The notes: a model not told the origin generated them from the sequence alone. A DNA stretch of 64,000 bases from Caprimulgus europaeus (GCA_907165065.1 OU015551.1:2666001-2730000); one strand, 5' to 3'. Numbered from the stretch's first letter, positions 51,901-62,991 are shown. Numbers and translations are program-made.

Positions 51901-54900
51901 TTCACATCCCTGTGTTGAAAAGGGGGATCAGCAAACAGGTTCAGGTGGAAGTCAAACTGTGATATTTGGTGCCTAGCTAGGAGTTCTCTGAGCACTCTGT
52001 GCACTGCATGGAGAGTCCTAGATCAATAACAGATCATCCATCCATCCATCTTGCATGCTGGGAAGTCTGACTTAGGCTTTACAGAGCCTCCATCTTCTCA
52101 GAGTGACCTTATCTTCCCAGTTAATGCCAGCCATAGACATATGTCTACTTCTAACTGGACAAGGGGCAATGGGCACAAACTGGGACACCAGAAGTTCCAG
52201 ACAAACTTAAGGAGAAACTTCTTCACTGTGAGGGTGCTGGAGCCCTGGGCCAGGCTGCCCAGAGAGGGTGTGGAGTCTCCATCTCTGGAGATGTTCAAAC
52301 CCACCTGGACACTTTCCTGTGCAACCTGGTGTAGGGACCCTGCTTTGGCAGGGGGGTTGGACTGGATGATCTCCTGAGCTCCCTTCCAACCCCACCAGTC
52401 TGGGGTTCTGTGATTTACTCTCTGTCTCCAACCATAGCACCAAATTGTTTTAGCAGAGCCCTTGACTCTTTGCAGGGCTGGTGATGGAGGCTCCACACAG
52501 CACTGGGCAAAAGCAGGTCCTGCAGAAAACCAGTTACCAACAGCTTCCACACAGGTCAGGTTCCTGCAGCAAGCCAGAAGTGGGAAGGTGGAGGTTGCTG
52601 GGATAACTGTGCACCCTGGGCACAACAACCAATCTCAGCAGCGCTCTTGTAGGACCCATCTACCAGATTCCAGCCTGGACTTTGGTAGAACTTGTGGTGC
52701 TTTAGGGCAGCAGATTCCTTTCCTGGCTGGGAGAGGGTGGTGGATCCCAGAACATCTTGAATCAGTCACCCAGATACACACGAGTCTTCCACCTCCAGCA
52801 TGACTGCAGTAGATGCACAGGACACACAAAAGCCCAGGAACTGGTCTGGTGTGCTCTGGGAAAATGAGAACTGGGAAGCAGAGCAGCACCCTACGCTGCA
52901 CAGGAAACCATTCAGCATGGTCTGTGCTGCTCAGGGATTTTCTGGTCATCATGAGGAGTAGAAGCTAAGATTGCTTTTACATGGGAACATCACTGCTCAC
53001 TAGAGGGTTCCTTGGAGTTTGCTCTCAATCCAGCTCCATGTTTTTATCATTTTTATCAGTTCCTTCTTCCCTGGGACAGGATTTTACTTCTCCTGCTGTG
53101 GAGGGGCACACCTGCAGCCTCTGCTGCACATCTGCTGACTGTCTGCACACGTGCTGCGCTGCTGCCCTGTCCCTCTTTTGAGTCTGCTGTGCTGGGTGTG
53201 CCCTGCACATTGTCACTGTCACTGCTGTGTGTCCAGCTGTCTGTCTGCTACATCTGCTCTGCATCCTCTGCCTGTCTGCTTTGTGTTTGCTCTGCAGTTT
53301 CTGCAGGTGTATGTGTGCTTCATCTTTGCTGCATGTCTTTGGTGTGCCTCCTGTGCATCTACTGCAGTCATGCTGGAGGTGGAAGACTCGTGTATCTGGG
53401 TGACTGATTCAAGATGTTCTGGGATCCACCACCCTCTCCCAGCCAGGAAAGGAAGCTGCTGCCCTAAAGCACCACAAGTTCTTACCAAAGTCCAGGCTGG
53501 AATCTGGTAGATGGGTCCTACAGAGTGCTGCTGAGATTGGTTGTTGTGCCCAGGGTGCACAGCCATCCCAGCACCCTGCACCTTCCCACTCCTGGCTTGC
53601 TGCAGGAACCTGAGAATGGCAACCAGAGGAAGAAAATCTTAAAAAATAAAAAAAAATCCCCAACCTCAGGCAAAATTTCCATGCAGAAACGAAGGCAGTT
53701 CAGGAAAATAGACTGGTGACATACCTGCTACAACAGAGACCTCGGGGTGGAGGAAGGACAAGCAGGACAACTTTTGCAGTAAGCACTTGATGGCATGGGA
53801 GGGGAGTAGAAACATCTGTGGCTCTACACAAGCACAGGCAATGGCTGAGATGCTGGTTTAAAGGAAAGGAGGGAAGCTGAGACACTGCCTTCCTTGCTGG
53901 TGGCAGAAGAACAGGGGAAAAAAAACAATTGTTCCCTGGAAAATGAAATAAATTTACTGACCTAACTCAGTTCAGGGATGAATCAACATATTTTCAGAAT
54001 TAACAAAAAATAATTCCCAAAGAAATCAACCAATGCTTTGGAGTTTTTGAAAATCAAATATTGTTGCTCCAGGCTGCCAGGTCCCTACATTAGCCAGAGC
54101 TATTTCTGCAGGTGGCTGTCATATGCTGGTAGTGGTGGAGGTGTATTTCACAATAAAATGAATACAGTGAACACAGAATCACTGAATGCTTGAGGTTGGA
54201 AGGGACTTCTGGAGTTCATCTGGTCCAACCACCTTGCTCAAGCAGGGTCACCTAGAGCTGGTTGCCCAGGACTATGTCCAGACAGCTTATGAGTATCTCC
54301 AAGGATGGAGAATTCACAACCTCTCTGGGCACCCTGTTCTGGTGCTCAGTCACACACACACAGTGAAAAAGTGTTTCCTGATGTTCAGGTGGAACCTTCT
54401 GTGTTTCAGAAACGTCTCAAACTGCGTAGCAGAAAATGCAAGAGCTGATTCATTCATAATCCCCTGCTCTTTGTGCAGTGCTGATGGGAGTTACTGTCAC
54501 CAGCCCCAGGCAATCTGCTGAAATGGTTGATGTAACAATTAATTAGTAATAATTAGAATGAGGATATAGACATTTTGGACAATAGATCCTGACAAACTAA
54601 TCTGATATTTTGCTTCTCTTATCAAGGAAACATGAACATTCAGTATGAACATGACATAGGGCTGTGGTTCTCATGTTTTCTTCTGTGGATTTTTCTTGGG
54701 AGGTCCATTGGTTCATGTGTGGATGTGCAGAATGGCACAACAGGCTGTCAATGCTGTGCTGAGGGACATGCTCAGGCTGGGTTTCCTGCTGTGTTTGCTA
54801 CATGACATTGATTAAACCATCCAACAAACAAATGAAGACAGAGAAAGCCATGGGTTGGTGTCTGATGGACCAGTGGGGTTGTACAGGGGTTTAATTGGAG

Positions 54901-57900
54901 AGTCAGAAAGGAGGAGCACCTTATGCATAAACAGGACAGCTGAGCTGTGTGCACAAGGGACAGATGTCCTCCTCCTGTCCAGGTTGTCATGACATTCACT
55001 TGCCTGTGGTCTCTGGGTTTGTCTGGTATCCAGGGTTCTCCCTTCCCACCTGGAAATGCAGATCTCCAACTGGCTGGATCTAACTTTGTGGGTATGGCCC
55101 TGCGCCCTGGCTTCATATCAGGGTAGACCTGGCTGTGCCTCAATTCCTCCCTCCTCTGTATGGTCCTAAGAGGGTCACTGTAAGATTCAGCCCCCTGAAA
55201 CATTCTTCAGTTATTAAAATATTGCATGGTGGCTCCTTTTGGTGGGAATTAGACACAGCTTGTTCAAACTCACAGTGAGGGAATGGAGTTGGGCAAACCA
55301 TCACACAAGAGATTATTCAACTTCTCTCCTACAGCACTGATCCATGTTGCCAATGGCAATGCACACCAACAAAGGGGAGAAAAAAAAAATGATTGTTTTT
55401 GATTTTCAGCCCCAATGTCTGTGGCTCGAGGTTCCATTCCTACTGCTGCCCCGGCTGGAAAACGCTGCCTGGAGGGAACCAGTGCATTGTCCGTGAGTAT
55501 CCGCTTTCCTTTAACAGGGGCACCAAGGGAACTGAGTGCTGTGTGGGAAGGAATGCATCTCTCATACTTCCACAGAGCATTTCATAATCCACTGGGACAG
55601 GAGCAGTGATTGCTGGAAGTTCTCATCTCTGCTACTCTGGGTTGAAGCAGGGTGGTTGCAATTGGGCCCGTTGAGCGCGTGGCCTTTTATCTTCTGCCAA
55701 ATCACCACTGTGTTCCTTGTTGCTTGACAGTTTGTGTGCCTGCTTTAGAAGATTAACCTCCACAAAAAGCTGTTGGTGACTCCTGAGAAAGTTCTTTTAG
55801 AGCTGGTTGTTTAGATGAAATAATTTAGTTGGTCGAACAACAGCTAGATGCTGATGTTGGAAACGTGATGTCACGAGACAGTGTCTACAAGCAGGAATTT
55901 GCATCTTTCTTTGAGTCACCACCCAAAGCAGGATGCTGATTTAGATAAATCACACCCCTGTTTTAGCAGGTAGCTTTCCAGTTTGGATTAGAGCCTTATT
56001 GTACTCTCAAGTGCTGATCTACACCTCTAAAATCCATTAAAGGGGCTGATGTTTGGCATTTCTGTAGGTTAAAGGCATAAGCTGTAGGGACATGAAGGAG
56101 CCTGCCCCTTGGAGGATGCTCCCGTGGGAAGTGAAAGTCAGTTCAGGAGTAAAGAAATGAGATTCTAATTAGAGACAGTAGGGGTAATTGTACCTGCATG
56201 TGGTCATGCTTCATACTGGAACACAGTAAATATTAAATAAATAAACACAGTCCTGGAGATATTAACCATAACCCAGACACACACAATAGCAGACAGCACT
56301 ATGGGATGCTTTGTATCTCTCCTAATTTTAGGTTTCTGAACAAATCTGCATCAGAGCACACTTGGAATTGTATGTGAATGCCCTTTTCCAAAACTCCCTA
56401 AAAATAATTGACAGTGGGAGGTTTCAAGTTGAGGAAAACAAGAGGCTCCTCTAGTGGGATCTCCCACGTAATACGGGTCCCGTATTTCAGAAGAAATTCC
56501 ACCTTCAGAGTCAAAAGCTCGGCCATCTTAGAGAGAAACACCTCTTGTTTCTTCATATAGAGCTGTCTGGGGCCTCCAGTGTCCAAAACTGAGCCCAGAG
56601 CTGCAAATATTCTCCTCTCAAAGGAAAAGGTGTCTGTTGTATTATGAGTGATGGGGCCACTTGATGTGTCCTTGCACACCATGAGTGACCCGTGCCAGAG
56701 GATGGCATTTTACTTACTGAGAAGGACAATAAAGAGGTGTGGTGACTCAAGAGTTAAATGCATCTGACTTCACCCTGTGTGATGGTAAGACATGGAGTTC
56801 TGCACCCTCTCCTTTCCCTGTGAGACAGGGAAACTCACAAAGTCCTCCTCACCATCCCGTGGGCAGCAGATGCCCCACCAAGGATACCAGGCTTGAGTTT
56901 AACACTGGCTGCAGCGAAGGGTTAAGGGACTCACAGCCAAAGAGCTGCTCAGTGGCATGTGGGGTTAGTGACTTTCAGGCTTGTCTGCTGACTTTTCTCA
57001 TAACTGTAAAACATGCCATCTGGGCTGGAGCTCCTCAGGGGACTGTGTGTTGTAATTATATTTATAAAACACACAGAGATGAGATACTTTCATGGGGCTC
57101 TAATAAAATCTGTGCTTACACAGGTGCAACTAGACTGCCAGCTATGCTCTTAGCTCCCATGGCACAGGAAGGGGAAGAGATTAGCAGGGGGTCCCAGGCA
57201 AGAAAGGATGGGGATTGTCATGAAGGCATCCTGCTGAAGCATCTCTTGCTGACTCAGGCTCAGCCCCTCATTCAACAGGAGATGCAGCTCAGTAACACCC
57301 AGTTTCCTCGATGCTAGACCATGGGCTGCAAAATGCTTCATGGAAACACAAAAATTTGAAGGAAAAGAACAACCTGGCTCAGTGTGAATGTCACTTGTTT
57401 CTGCTGAGAAACATTTTTAGCAGCAAAAGTAGCAAAATGTGCCTTCCCCATCCTCTGCTGCTGAAAAAGCCATGTGGCAGCAGGACCAGCCACAGGCTGG
57501 GATAAAAGGAAGATGCCTCCAGAAGTCCCTGTGAACAAGTGAGTCCTTCCCACTGTTGCACTGCCCACACCAGGGTCCTCAAGAGAGGTGCCCCAGCTTC
57601 CTCCCCAGGTTATTATTCTGAAGAGAGACTAACTCACACCCTTCCTGCAGCCAAAAACACATCTGCAAGCAAGCTCACAGACTCGTGTTGTGCTGATTGC
57701 TGTGTCCTTCTCTTCCTCCAGCAATTTGCAGGAATTCTTGTGGTGACGGATTTTGTTCACGGCCAAACATGTGTACGTGCTCCAATGGACAACTTTCTCC
57801 CAACTGTGGCTCAGCTGGAGGTAAGAGAACATTGCTGGTGATTCTCCTCCCTCCAGAGTAGTTATGTGCTCTCTTAAAAATTTCCCAGTCACAATGAAAG

Positions 57901-60900
57901 GAAATCTCTGAAATATTTTGTGTTTTGGCAGACAGATTCTGATCTGAATTGCGCAGTGGTCATGAAATCTTTGATGTCTTGTGGTGCTCTTACTAAGGGT
58001 CCTCACTGTCCCTGATACCTGGAGAAAACTGACACTGTGCTTTCAATTTCTGCTACTTTGGTAGGAGAAATCTTACAGGGTGCAGCTCAGAAATGACATC
58101 TCACAGCAGCAAATAATGACACTGCTGCCAAAGTGTCCATCCACCCCTGGCTGTTGTTTGAAATGGAATTAAATCTGTTGCTGCTTTTGTTAAGCAAATA
58201 AATATTTTTTTCTTTTAATGAAAAAAAAAATAGGAAGTTTTTCTCAGTCTGTGGTTTGGATGTTGGGGAGAACTGCCCAAATTGCAGTGACACGATGAAG
58301 TTCTGTGCTGGCAGAGCTGGCAATGTGGAAGCTGCATTGCCACTTCTTCTGCTTTTTCTTCCTGTCTCAGACCTTTCAGGACAAAAATCTGAAAAGCTCT
58401 GGGAAGAGGACTGGGTGGCTTAAAGTATCTAAAAACCAGAGTATGGAGGACTCAGCAGAGTGACAGTCCAGAAAACAATTCCCACATCTCTCTGTTACCT
58501 GGCAGCACATGGCTCTGCACAGAAAACACTCCTCAAGTCTAAACCCTGATAGCTAATGCTCTTGTGTGCTTTCTGGATGGGAATTATTGCTCCTCTGTGC
58601 CCCTTTCTCCACTGGGTTGGATTGCTGGGAAGGACCTGGGAGTTATGGTAGATACCAGGCTGGGTATGACTCAATAGTTGTTGGGTTTGTAAGTAAATCC
58701 AGTCACACTCTGGGCTCGATGGAGGAGATCATGGTGAAAAAGTCAAAGGAAGGGAGGTCGTGAGGCTGTGGCTGCTTTTGGGCTGCCAGTTCAGGAGGGA
58801 TATGGGGAAAATGAAGATGGGTCACCAGTGGGCTACAGAATGGTTGGGACTGGAGCACATGTTCTGAGAGGAGAAGCTGAGGGATCTGGCCTGACTTATT
58901 CCAGGAGTCATCAAAGGGGGATCTAATCCCAGCTTTTAACATGATGTACAGAGGTTGATGGCCACAAGTTGCTGCTTGGGATGTTCAAACTTGGGATCTT
59001 CAGGCATGAAGAAAGTTTTCAGCACAGAGATTCATCTGGGTCAGTGCAGGCTACACATGAGCCTACAGGTCTGCCTGAAAGGGCTTCAGTTGTTTCTAAA
59101 ATGAGAACTCTAGATCTCCAATTGTGAGTAATGATAGTGGGTGACCATTTCCACCTGACTGTAGAAGTAGTCCACCCATACATGACAACACTGCTCAAAA
59201 CCACCAGCAAATAAATCCTGCAAGCAAAGGAGCAGAGCTGTGGCTCTGTGTTGTTTTCAGAAGGCTGATTTTGCTGGTGCCCTGTGTAAAATGCAGAAAT
59301 TAATGGGATTTGATGGAGTCTTTTAAGGTCTCAGATGGCCACTGCTAGAGACAACAGAAATTTATTTTCCATTATTGCCCATCTGTAGGCAAGCTATTGT
59401 TAATAAAGTGACTTGCAGGCATCTGATTGAAGGCCAGAGCACTAGCCCCCCCAAACCTCAAAACCACAGTCAGGGTGTGACTCAAAGAAGGAAATTCCCA
59501 GAATCTGATTCCAAAGTGCCACGTTGTTCCACAGCCCTGCAGATGTCCCCAGCACCAGAGCCTGTGTGTGCACTGCTCCGTGGACCTTCCCTGTGTGCTT
59601 TGCTTAGAGGAAGGTGCTGGAGACCCACAAGCTTCTGGAGTGAGGGTCCATATGTTAGCAATCAGGGAGGAATGCAAGGAATGCTGTGAGCTCTATATAC
59701 ATTTGGGCACAGACCTGGCATTCCCCTGAGCCTGGGGGTGGATTTCAGCCTGTGCTTGAAGGGGGGAGGTGGTTCCTCTGCAGGGGCTTCATCCAATCTG
59801 GCATTCATTGTGAGGATGTTTGGATCTGCATTTATCATGAATGCTTCAGGGGGGTAAAACAGACAAATTGTGCATTCCAGAGGCAATTAAAGCCACTCTG
59901 CCTCTCTCTGTCATAACAAAAAGCTTGGTTTCCTGCTTTGGGGAGTAAGGATATTTTAGGAGTAATTTGCAAGTGACTGTTTAGATAGTAGCAGTCAGTA
60001 AGCAGACAGAAAACCTGCCTGCAAACTCCACTACTGATCAGCTGCAGGCACTGATCCTCTAAAATAAATTGTAGAACTAATCCAATCCAATCATGGGAAA
60101 AGTTAACCAGGGTGAGCTGTCATTCTCTTTTTTCCTAGAACTTTGGTCTCTGCTACCCTGGAAAATCCTGACAAAGAATAAGAGGTTTTTAAATTCTTGG
60201 TTGAAAGCTGTTCTTCTGCACTCCAAATCTGCAGGGGGTTTTAACAGTGCCAGACTTGGAGATAAGTCAGATGGTGATGGGACCTCAGGGCCTATGGGAT
60301 CATGGCAGAAGTAAGAAATGGGACCTGCTCTGTGCAGATCCAGTAACAGTCTTTGCCAATTACAGAATCCCAGAATCCCCTGGATTGGAAAAGCCCTTTA
60401 AGCTCATCGAGTCCCATCATGAACCCAACACTGCCCAGTCCCCACTAACCCAGGTCCCTCAGCACTGTGTCTACACGACTCTTCAATCCCTCCAGGGATG
60501 GGGACTCCACCACTGCCCTGGGCAACCCCTTCCAATGCCTCAGACCCCTTTCAGCAAAGAAATTCTTCCTCACATCCCATCTCAACTGCCCTGGGCACAA
60601 CTGGAGCCCATTTCCTCTTGTCCTGTCCCTTGGTCCTTGGTTGAACAGACCCACCCCCACCTCTCTGCACCCTCCTTGCAGGGAGTTGGACAGAGCCAGA
60701 AGGTCTCCCCTCAGCCTCCTTTTCTCCAGGAAATTGGTATCTGGATGAACATTGAGACTCTTACTTATGTCCAGACCCTGACCTACCAAAATTTCTCAGC
60801 TTCACTAAACCTTACCCCTTGCTGAAGGCACTGCATGCAGGGCTCAGGATGCTGTGTAGGGAAGAGCTCTGACAGACAGACAGCTCTGACAGACAGACAC

Positions 60901-62991
60901 TTCCTAGCTACCTCTGTCTCTGGGCAGCCCTCCCAGATTTGCTCTATGTAATTGCTTTCCCAGGACTGATTAATTGGAGTGAGGGGTGTAGGGTAAGCAT
61001 GTGCTGGAACCAGTGCCTTTTCCCAGAGAGACTGGTCTCATGTCTGACAATCTGAGCAATGCTTTGAAGCCTCAAGCTTTGCTCCCTTAATGCTTAAGCT
61101 TTCATCTACATTTGGCCTGATCTCTGGCTGTAGAGCCATAGGAAGAACAGTAGACATCATGACTAATTCAAACCACACTCGCAATGCATGGATTAAATGT
61201 ACAGCACATGTGCTGAGCATTCTCAATGCAAAGCTCTGAGACTTCCCATTCCTCCTTCCTTCCAGGCTTCCTATGAATAAGGTGTCAACCATATAATTAT
61301 CCCTATTGGACACTTCTGAGTCCTGCTACCTTTTGGATAGACATTTCACTTGCACTGGCTCCAGTTCTTCCCTGCTTGGAACTGGTGTTGCATGCACGGA
61401 GGAGACGCGAGCCACAGCCGAGCATCCACTCACATCTACACTCTCCAGCCCCACCTTCTTCAAGCTGCCAAGTCACGGCCCCTCCTATCCCTGGTAGACA
61501 TAAACTGTGGTGTACATGCTGAAAAACAGCTTTCACATAACTTGCCATAACCTCAGGCACTTGCAATTTGAGTTGTCACATCTCACAAAGGAAGAATGCC
61601 TTGTTCCAGGCGTTTTCAGTAAAGAATGAAAGCTGTTTGACCTGTATTTGTAACTCAGTGTTTAGCAGTAAACTTCCTCTTTTGGGCTCTTCTATTTAAT
61701 ACCACATTCCTGAAACATTAAATAGTGATGAAACAGTTAAAGCAAATATTGGCTTTGTGTCTACATCAGTATAAAACTTCTAGACTCTTATTTATTGCTA
61801 TTCTTTTCCTACAGTGCATTAGTCACATTCAGTGTGCCATAATATAGTGTGAATGCTGAACTCTTAACATAGAAAGAAGAATAAATGCTTTTCTTTTCAG
61901 ATTTCTCAAAAAAACTCTCTTGTCTTAAATGAATCCCACCAATAAGGCCACATAGTGACTGTAAAAGGAAGAGAAAGATCTTAAAAGTTGATGATTTTCC
62001 TCCACCAAAGAAATTCTGTCCCCTCAAACATCTCGTTGGTCTTTTAATATAAAGACATTTTAAAGATTAGACAGCCCAGAATGTGTAAAGCAGGTTTTGA
62101 AAGTGGAGCAATAATCTAAAAGAATAATAAAAAGGTATGAAAAGATTTGATAAGTGTAGTACCCTAAAATAAAGAGTTGTTTAAATGGCAGAGCTATCAA
62201 AGAAAGGGAGATACCAGGAAATATCCCCTCTCCCTCAGTCCTGGGAGCTATGGCATGATGTCCTGTAGAAAGGACAAAGCTGCAGGGGTAGATCACTTAA
62301 CACAGTAAAATGGTGAGTGTCTTCTGTGGAACAAGGTTTATATTACTCTAAAAACTGTTTGCCATAAGAGAACAGTGATACCTTACCCTGTGTGACATGG
62401 ACCTGAAGGATCACGTCCCCTCAATTGCTCCTACTTGTGTTCATGGCTTCCCCTGTCTGAACAGTTCAGTGCTACCAGGTAGGAGAACAATAAAAATATC
62501 TTATGAGAATAAGACAGAATGAGAATAAAGAAATACTAAGAATAAGACAGAATGATAACAATAAAAATGTCTTCTGAGAATAAAACCTATATGAGAAGAA
62601 AGAGCAGACCATGGTATCTACTTTTGTAAGCAGCTCTAGGGTGATTATAGCTCAGTAGAAGTGCAAGCCTTTCACCACACCATGGGCTCATATCCTGCCA
62701 TGGGACATCAGCAGTCTCTCCATTTAACTTGAAGGAACTGGACACTTAACATCACCCTTAGACCCTGTACAGGGACAAGAAGAGATTGAGAACATCAGTT
62801 GGGATTTGAAACATCCATGATGTGGGGAATCTTCACCTCCTGTCACAGATGATTTGTTGCATTGTTGTGTAATATTTCCCTGCTCTTCTCCACAGTCCAA
62901 ACCTGCAATGTGAGATGCATGAATGGAGGAAGCTGCAACGAGGAGTCCTGCCTCTGCCAGAAAGGCTACACTGGGACGTACTGTGGGCAGC
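39739..62991 (+). CDS. FBN3: Fibrillin-3, 5' part (signal peptide, FUN domain, EGF1, EGF2); continues beyond the window
   Basis: Fibrillins are secreted, disulphide-rich glycoproteins that polymerise into extracellular microfibrils. The coding exons here are 39739-39908 (170 nt, from ATG), 55410-55492 (83), 57722-57820 (99) and 62896-62991 (96). The last three lengths and all phases equal those of the fibrillin exons that follow the signal-peptide exon (83, 99 and 96 bp in human FBN1). Together they give 149 codons plus one base. All splice sites are GT-AG. Intron 1 is 15.5 kb, intron 2 is 2.2 kb and intron 3 is 5.1 kb. Choice of paralogue: the EGF2 end [15 protein letters not shown] matches FBN3 ([11 protein letters not shown]) better than FBN2 (CQCQKGYIGT), and the neighbour ANKRD24 is on human 19p13 like FBN3, whereas FBN2 is elsewhere. 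Exon 2 and EGF1 are closer to FBN2, so FBN2 cannot be fully excluded. Confidence 0.85.
41491..41605 (+). mobile_element. Probable old MIR/L2-type fragment
   Basis: The run 'agaggccacacagtaagtt' with 'aggatcagaatcaggcctg' and 'ctgaggaccacactgctac' follows the layout of the 3' part of MIR and related elements (ggtcacacagctagtaagtg, then agccaggattcgaacccagg, then ccacactgcctc). It is diverged and has no flanking repeats. Confidence 0.45.
43900..44250. promoter_or_regulatory. Candidate conserved non-coding element in FBN3 intron 1
   Basis: Repeat-free and AT-rich, with several homeodomain-type words (attagtttaatg, caactaattatg, cattaattatg), near-palindromic taattatg pairs and few CpGs. The composition resembles known vertebrate non-coding enhancers. 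No direct proof is available from one sequence. Confidence 0.3.
45430..45487 (+). mobile_element. CR1 LINE tail fragment
   Basis: Only the last about 55 bp: 'gctgatctagatgacagtt' then 'ggtcctttccaacccaaat' and 'attctgttctagtctattc', the last a degenerate tail octamer array. Confidence 0.7.
46393..46580 (-). mobile_element. CR1 LINE 3' fragment, young
   Basis: The reverse tail 'aatcatagaatcatcacag' then 'ttgggtttggaagggacct', 'agcagcagggacaccttcc', ending at 'ccaacctgggccagggtct'. It is nearly identical to 11368-11560. Confidence 0.92.
49481..49660 (+). mobile_element. CR1 LINE 3' fragment, young
   Basis: Starts 'gagggtgccggagccctgg' and ends in a damaged tail 'accattctctgatct'. The body is nearly identical to 24112 and 52150. 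Confidence 0.9.
50214..50626 (+). mobile_element. CR1 LINE 3' fragment, longest forward copy
   Basis: It starts at 'ggagcacctctcctaagag' and 'gttgttcagcctggagagg'. It continues through 'gataagacaaggggaaatg', 'ggaagaaattttttacact' and 'tgatctggttgaagatgtc' to 'cttccaacccaaaccattt'. The octamer tail is missing. Confidence 0.92.
52150..52413 (+). mobile_element. CR1 LINE 3' fragment, young
   Basis: Starts within 'ctggacaaggggcaatggg', then 'aacttaaggagaaacttct' and 'agggtgctggagccctggg', and ends 'gtctggggttctgtgattt'. It lies about 140 bp before the left arm of the large inverted repeat. Confidence 0.92.
52556..53613. repeat. Large inverted repeat: two arms of about 275 bp around a 0.5-kb spacer
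   Basis: The left arm is 52556 to about 52830. The right arm is about 53338 to 53613 and is its reverse complement, with about a dozen differences by eye (near 95% identity). Shared words include 'gcacaacaaccaatctcag', 'ggacccatctaccagattc', 'ctgggagagggtggtggat' and 'cttccacctccagcatgac'. The spacer has a left part of unique sequence and a right part (53090-53335) rich in ctgctg/tgtctgc words. No TG...CA ends, no target duplication and no coding potential typical of a transposon are seen. It is not CR1 and matches no avian repeat I know. It could be a recent inverted duplication, a foldback element, or a source of hairpin RNA if transcribed (it lies within FBN3 intron 1). Confidence 0.9.
54175..54420 (-). 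mobile_element. CR1 LINE 3' fragment of a distinct subfamily
   Basis: The reverse tail 'cagaatcactgaatgcttg' then 'ggttggaagggacttctgg', 'ccaccttgctcaagcaggg', 'ctctgggcaccctgttctg' and 'cagtgaaaaagtgtttcct'. A short (ca)n lies inside at about 54352-54362. Confidence 0.88.
55410..55492 (+). CDS. FBN3: FBN3 coding exon 2, FUN domain
   Basis: An 83-bp exon between ttttcag and gtgagt. With the split Gly codon it reads [19 protein letters not shown] and on to GGNQCIV. This is the fibrillin unique N-terminal (FUN) domain with its four cysteines, needed for N-to-C head-to-tail assembly of microfibrils. The start and end phases (2 and 1) match other fibrillins. Confidence 0.95.
55493..57721 (+). 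other. FBN3: FBN3 intron 2
   Basis: 2.2 kb, GT-AG. A short palindrome (aatacggg-t-cccgtatt) lies at 56470-56486. No repeat element could be named and there is no nested gene. Confidence 0.75.
57722..57820 (+). CDS. FBN3: FBN3 coding exon 3, first EGF module
   Basis: A 99-bp exon between tcctccag and gtaaga. It reads [18 protein letters not shown], then [15 protein letters not shown], with the six EGF cysteines. The D/N-x-D/N-E calcium-binding signature is absent, as in the first three EGF modules of all fibrillins. Confidence 0.95.
58590..59050 (+). mobile_element. Older CR1 LINE internal fragment
   Basis: Forward, diverged CR1. Key words are 'ctgccagttcaggagggat', 'ccagtgggctacagaatgg', 'gggactggagcacatgttc' and 'gagaagctgagggatctgg', with 'gatggccacaagttgctgc'. 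The left part includes the upstream region 'ggacctgggagttatggta'. No tail is kept. Confidence 0.7.
60363..60742 (-). mobile_element. CR1 LINE 3' fragment of another subfamily
   Basis: The reverse tail 'cagaatcccagaatcccct' then 'gattggaaaagccctttaa', 'atccctccagggatgggga', 'agaaattcttcctcacatc' and 'ctcagcctccttttctcca'. About 380 bp is kept. Confidence 0.9.
62487..62588. repeat. A-rich direct duplication
   Basis: The word acaataaaaat(a/g)tctt(a/c)tgagaat appears at about 62488 and again at about 62559, with agaataagacagaatga repeated between them. It is a local tandem duplication of about 70 bp with partial sub-repeats. Confidence 0.65.
62896..62991 (+). CDS. FBN3: FBN3 coding exon 4, second EGF module
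   Basis: A 96-bp exon between ctccacag and gtaagt. It reads [18 protein letters not shown], then [14 protein letters not shown], with six cysteines and phase 1 at both ends. The next codon (Pro) and the third EGF module lie beyond the right edge of the window. The NVRCMNGG and CLCQKGY words are shared with all fibrillins. Confidence 0.95.

Larger units (their letters stand above)
39909..55409 (+). other. FBN3: FBN3 intron 1 (15.5 kb)
   Basis: Bounded by GTAAGT and a T-rich acceptor ending ttttcag. It holds CR1 copies at 45430, 46393, 49481, 50214, 52150 and 54175, a probable old MIR/L2 piece near 41491, and a large inverted repeat at 52556-53613. A repeat-free AT-rich segment lies at 43900-44250. 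No other gene was found in it on either strand. First introns of fibrillin genes are usually long, so the size is not surprising. Confidence 0.8.
57821..62895 (+). other. FBN3: FBN3 intron 3
   Basis: 5.1 kb, GT-AG. It contains two CR1 copies (58590 and 60363), a small tandem duplication of a gctctgacagacagacag unit near 60868-60899 and an A/T-rich direct duplication near 62487-62588. No nested gene is supported. Confidence 0.75.

Noticed and set aside
56398-56720. Reverse-strand frame of 94 codons in FBN3 intron 2
   Set aside because: No family resemblance or splice context; likely chance.
62644-62700. tRNA-like A and B boxes (tagctcagtaga ... gggctcatatcct)
   Set aside because: No cloverleaf pairing can be drawn and the B box is poor. 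At most it is a worn tRNA-derived SINE head.
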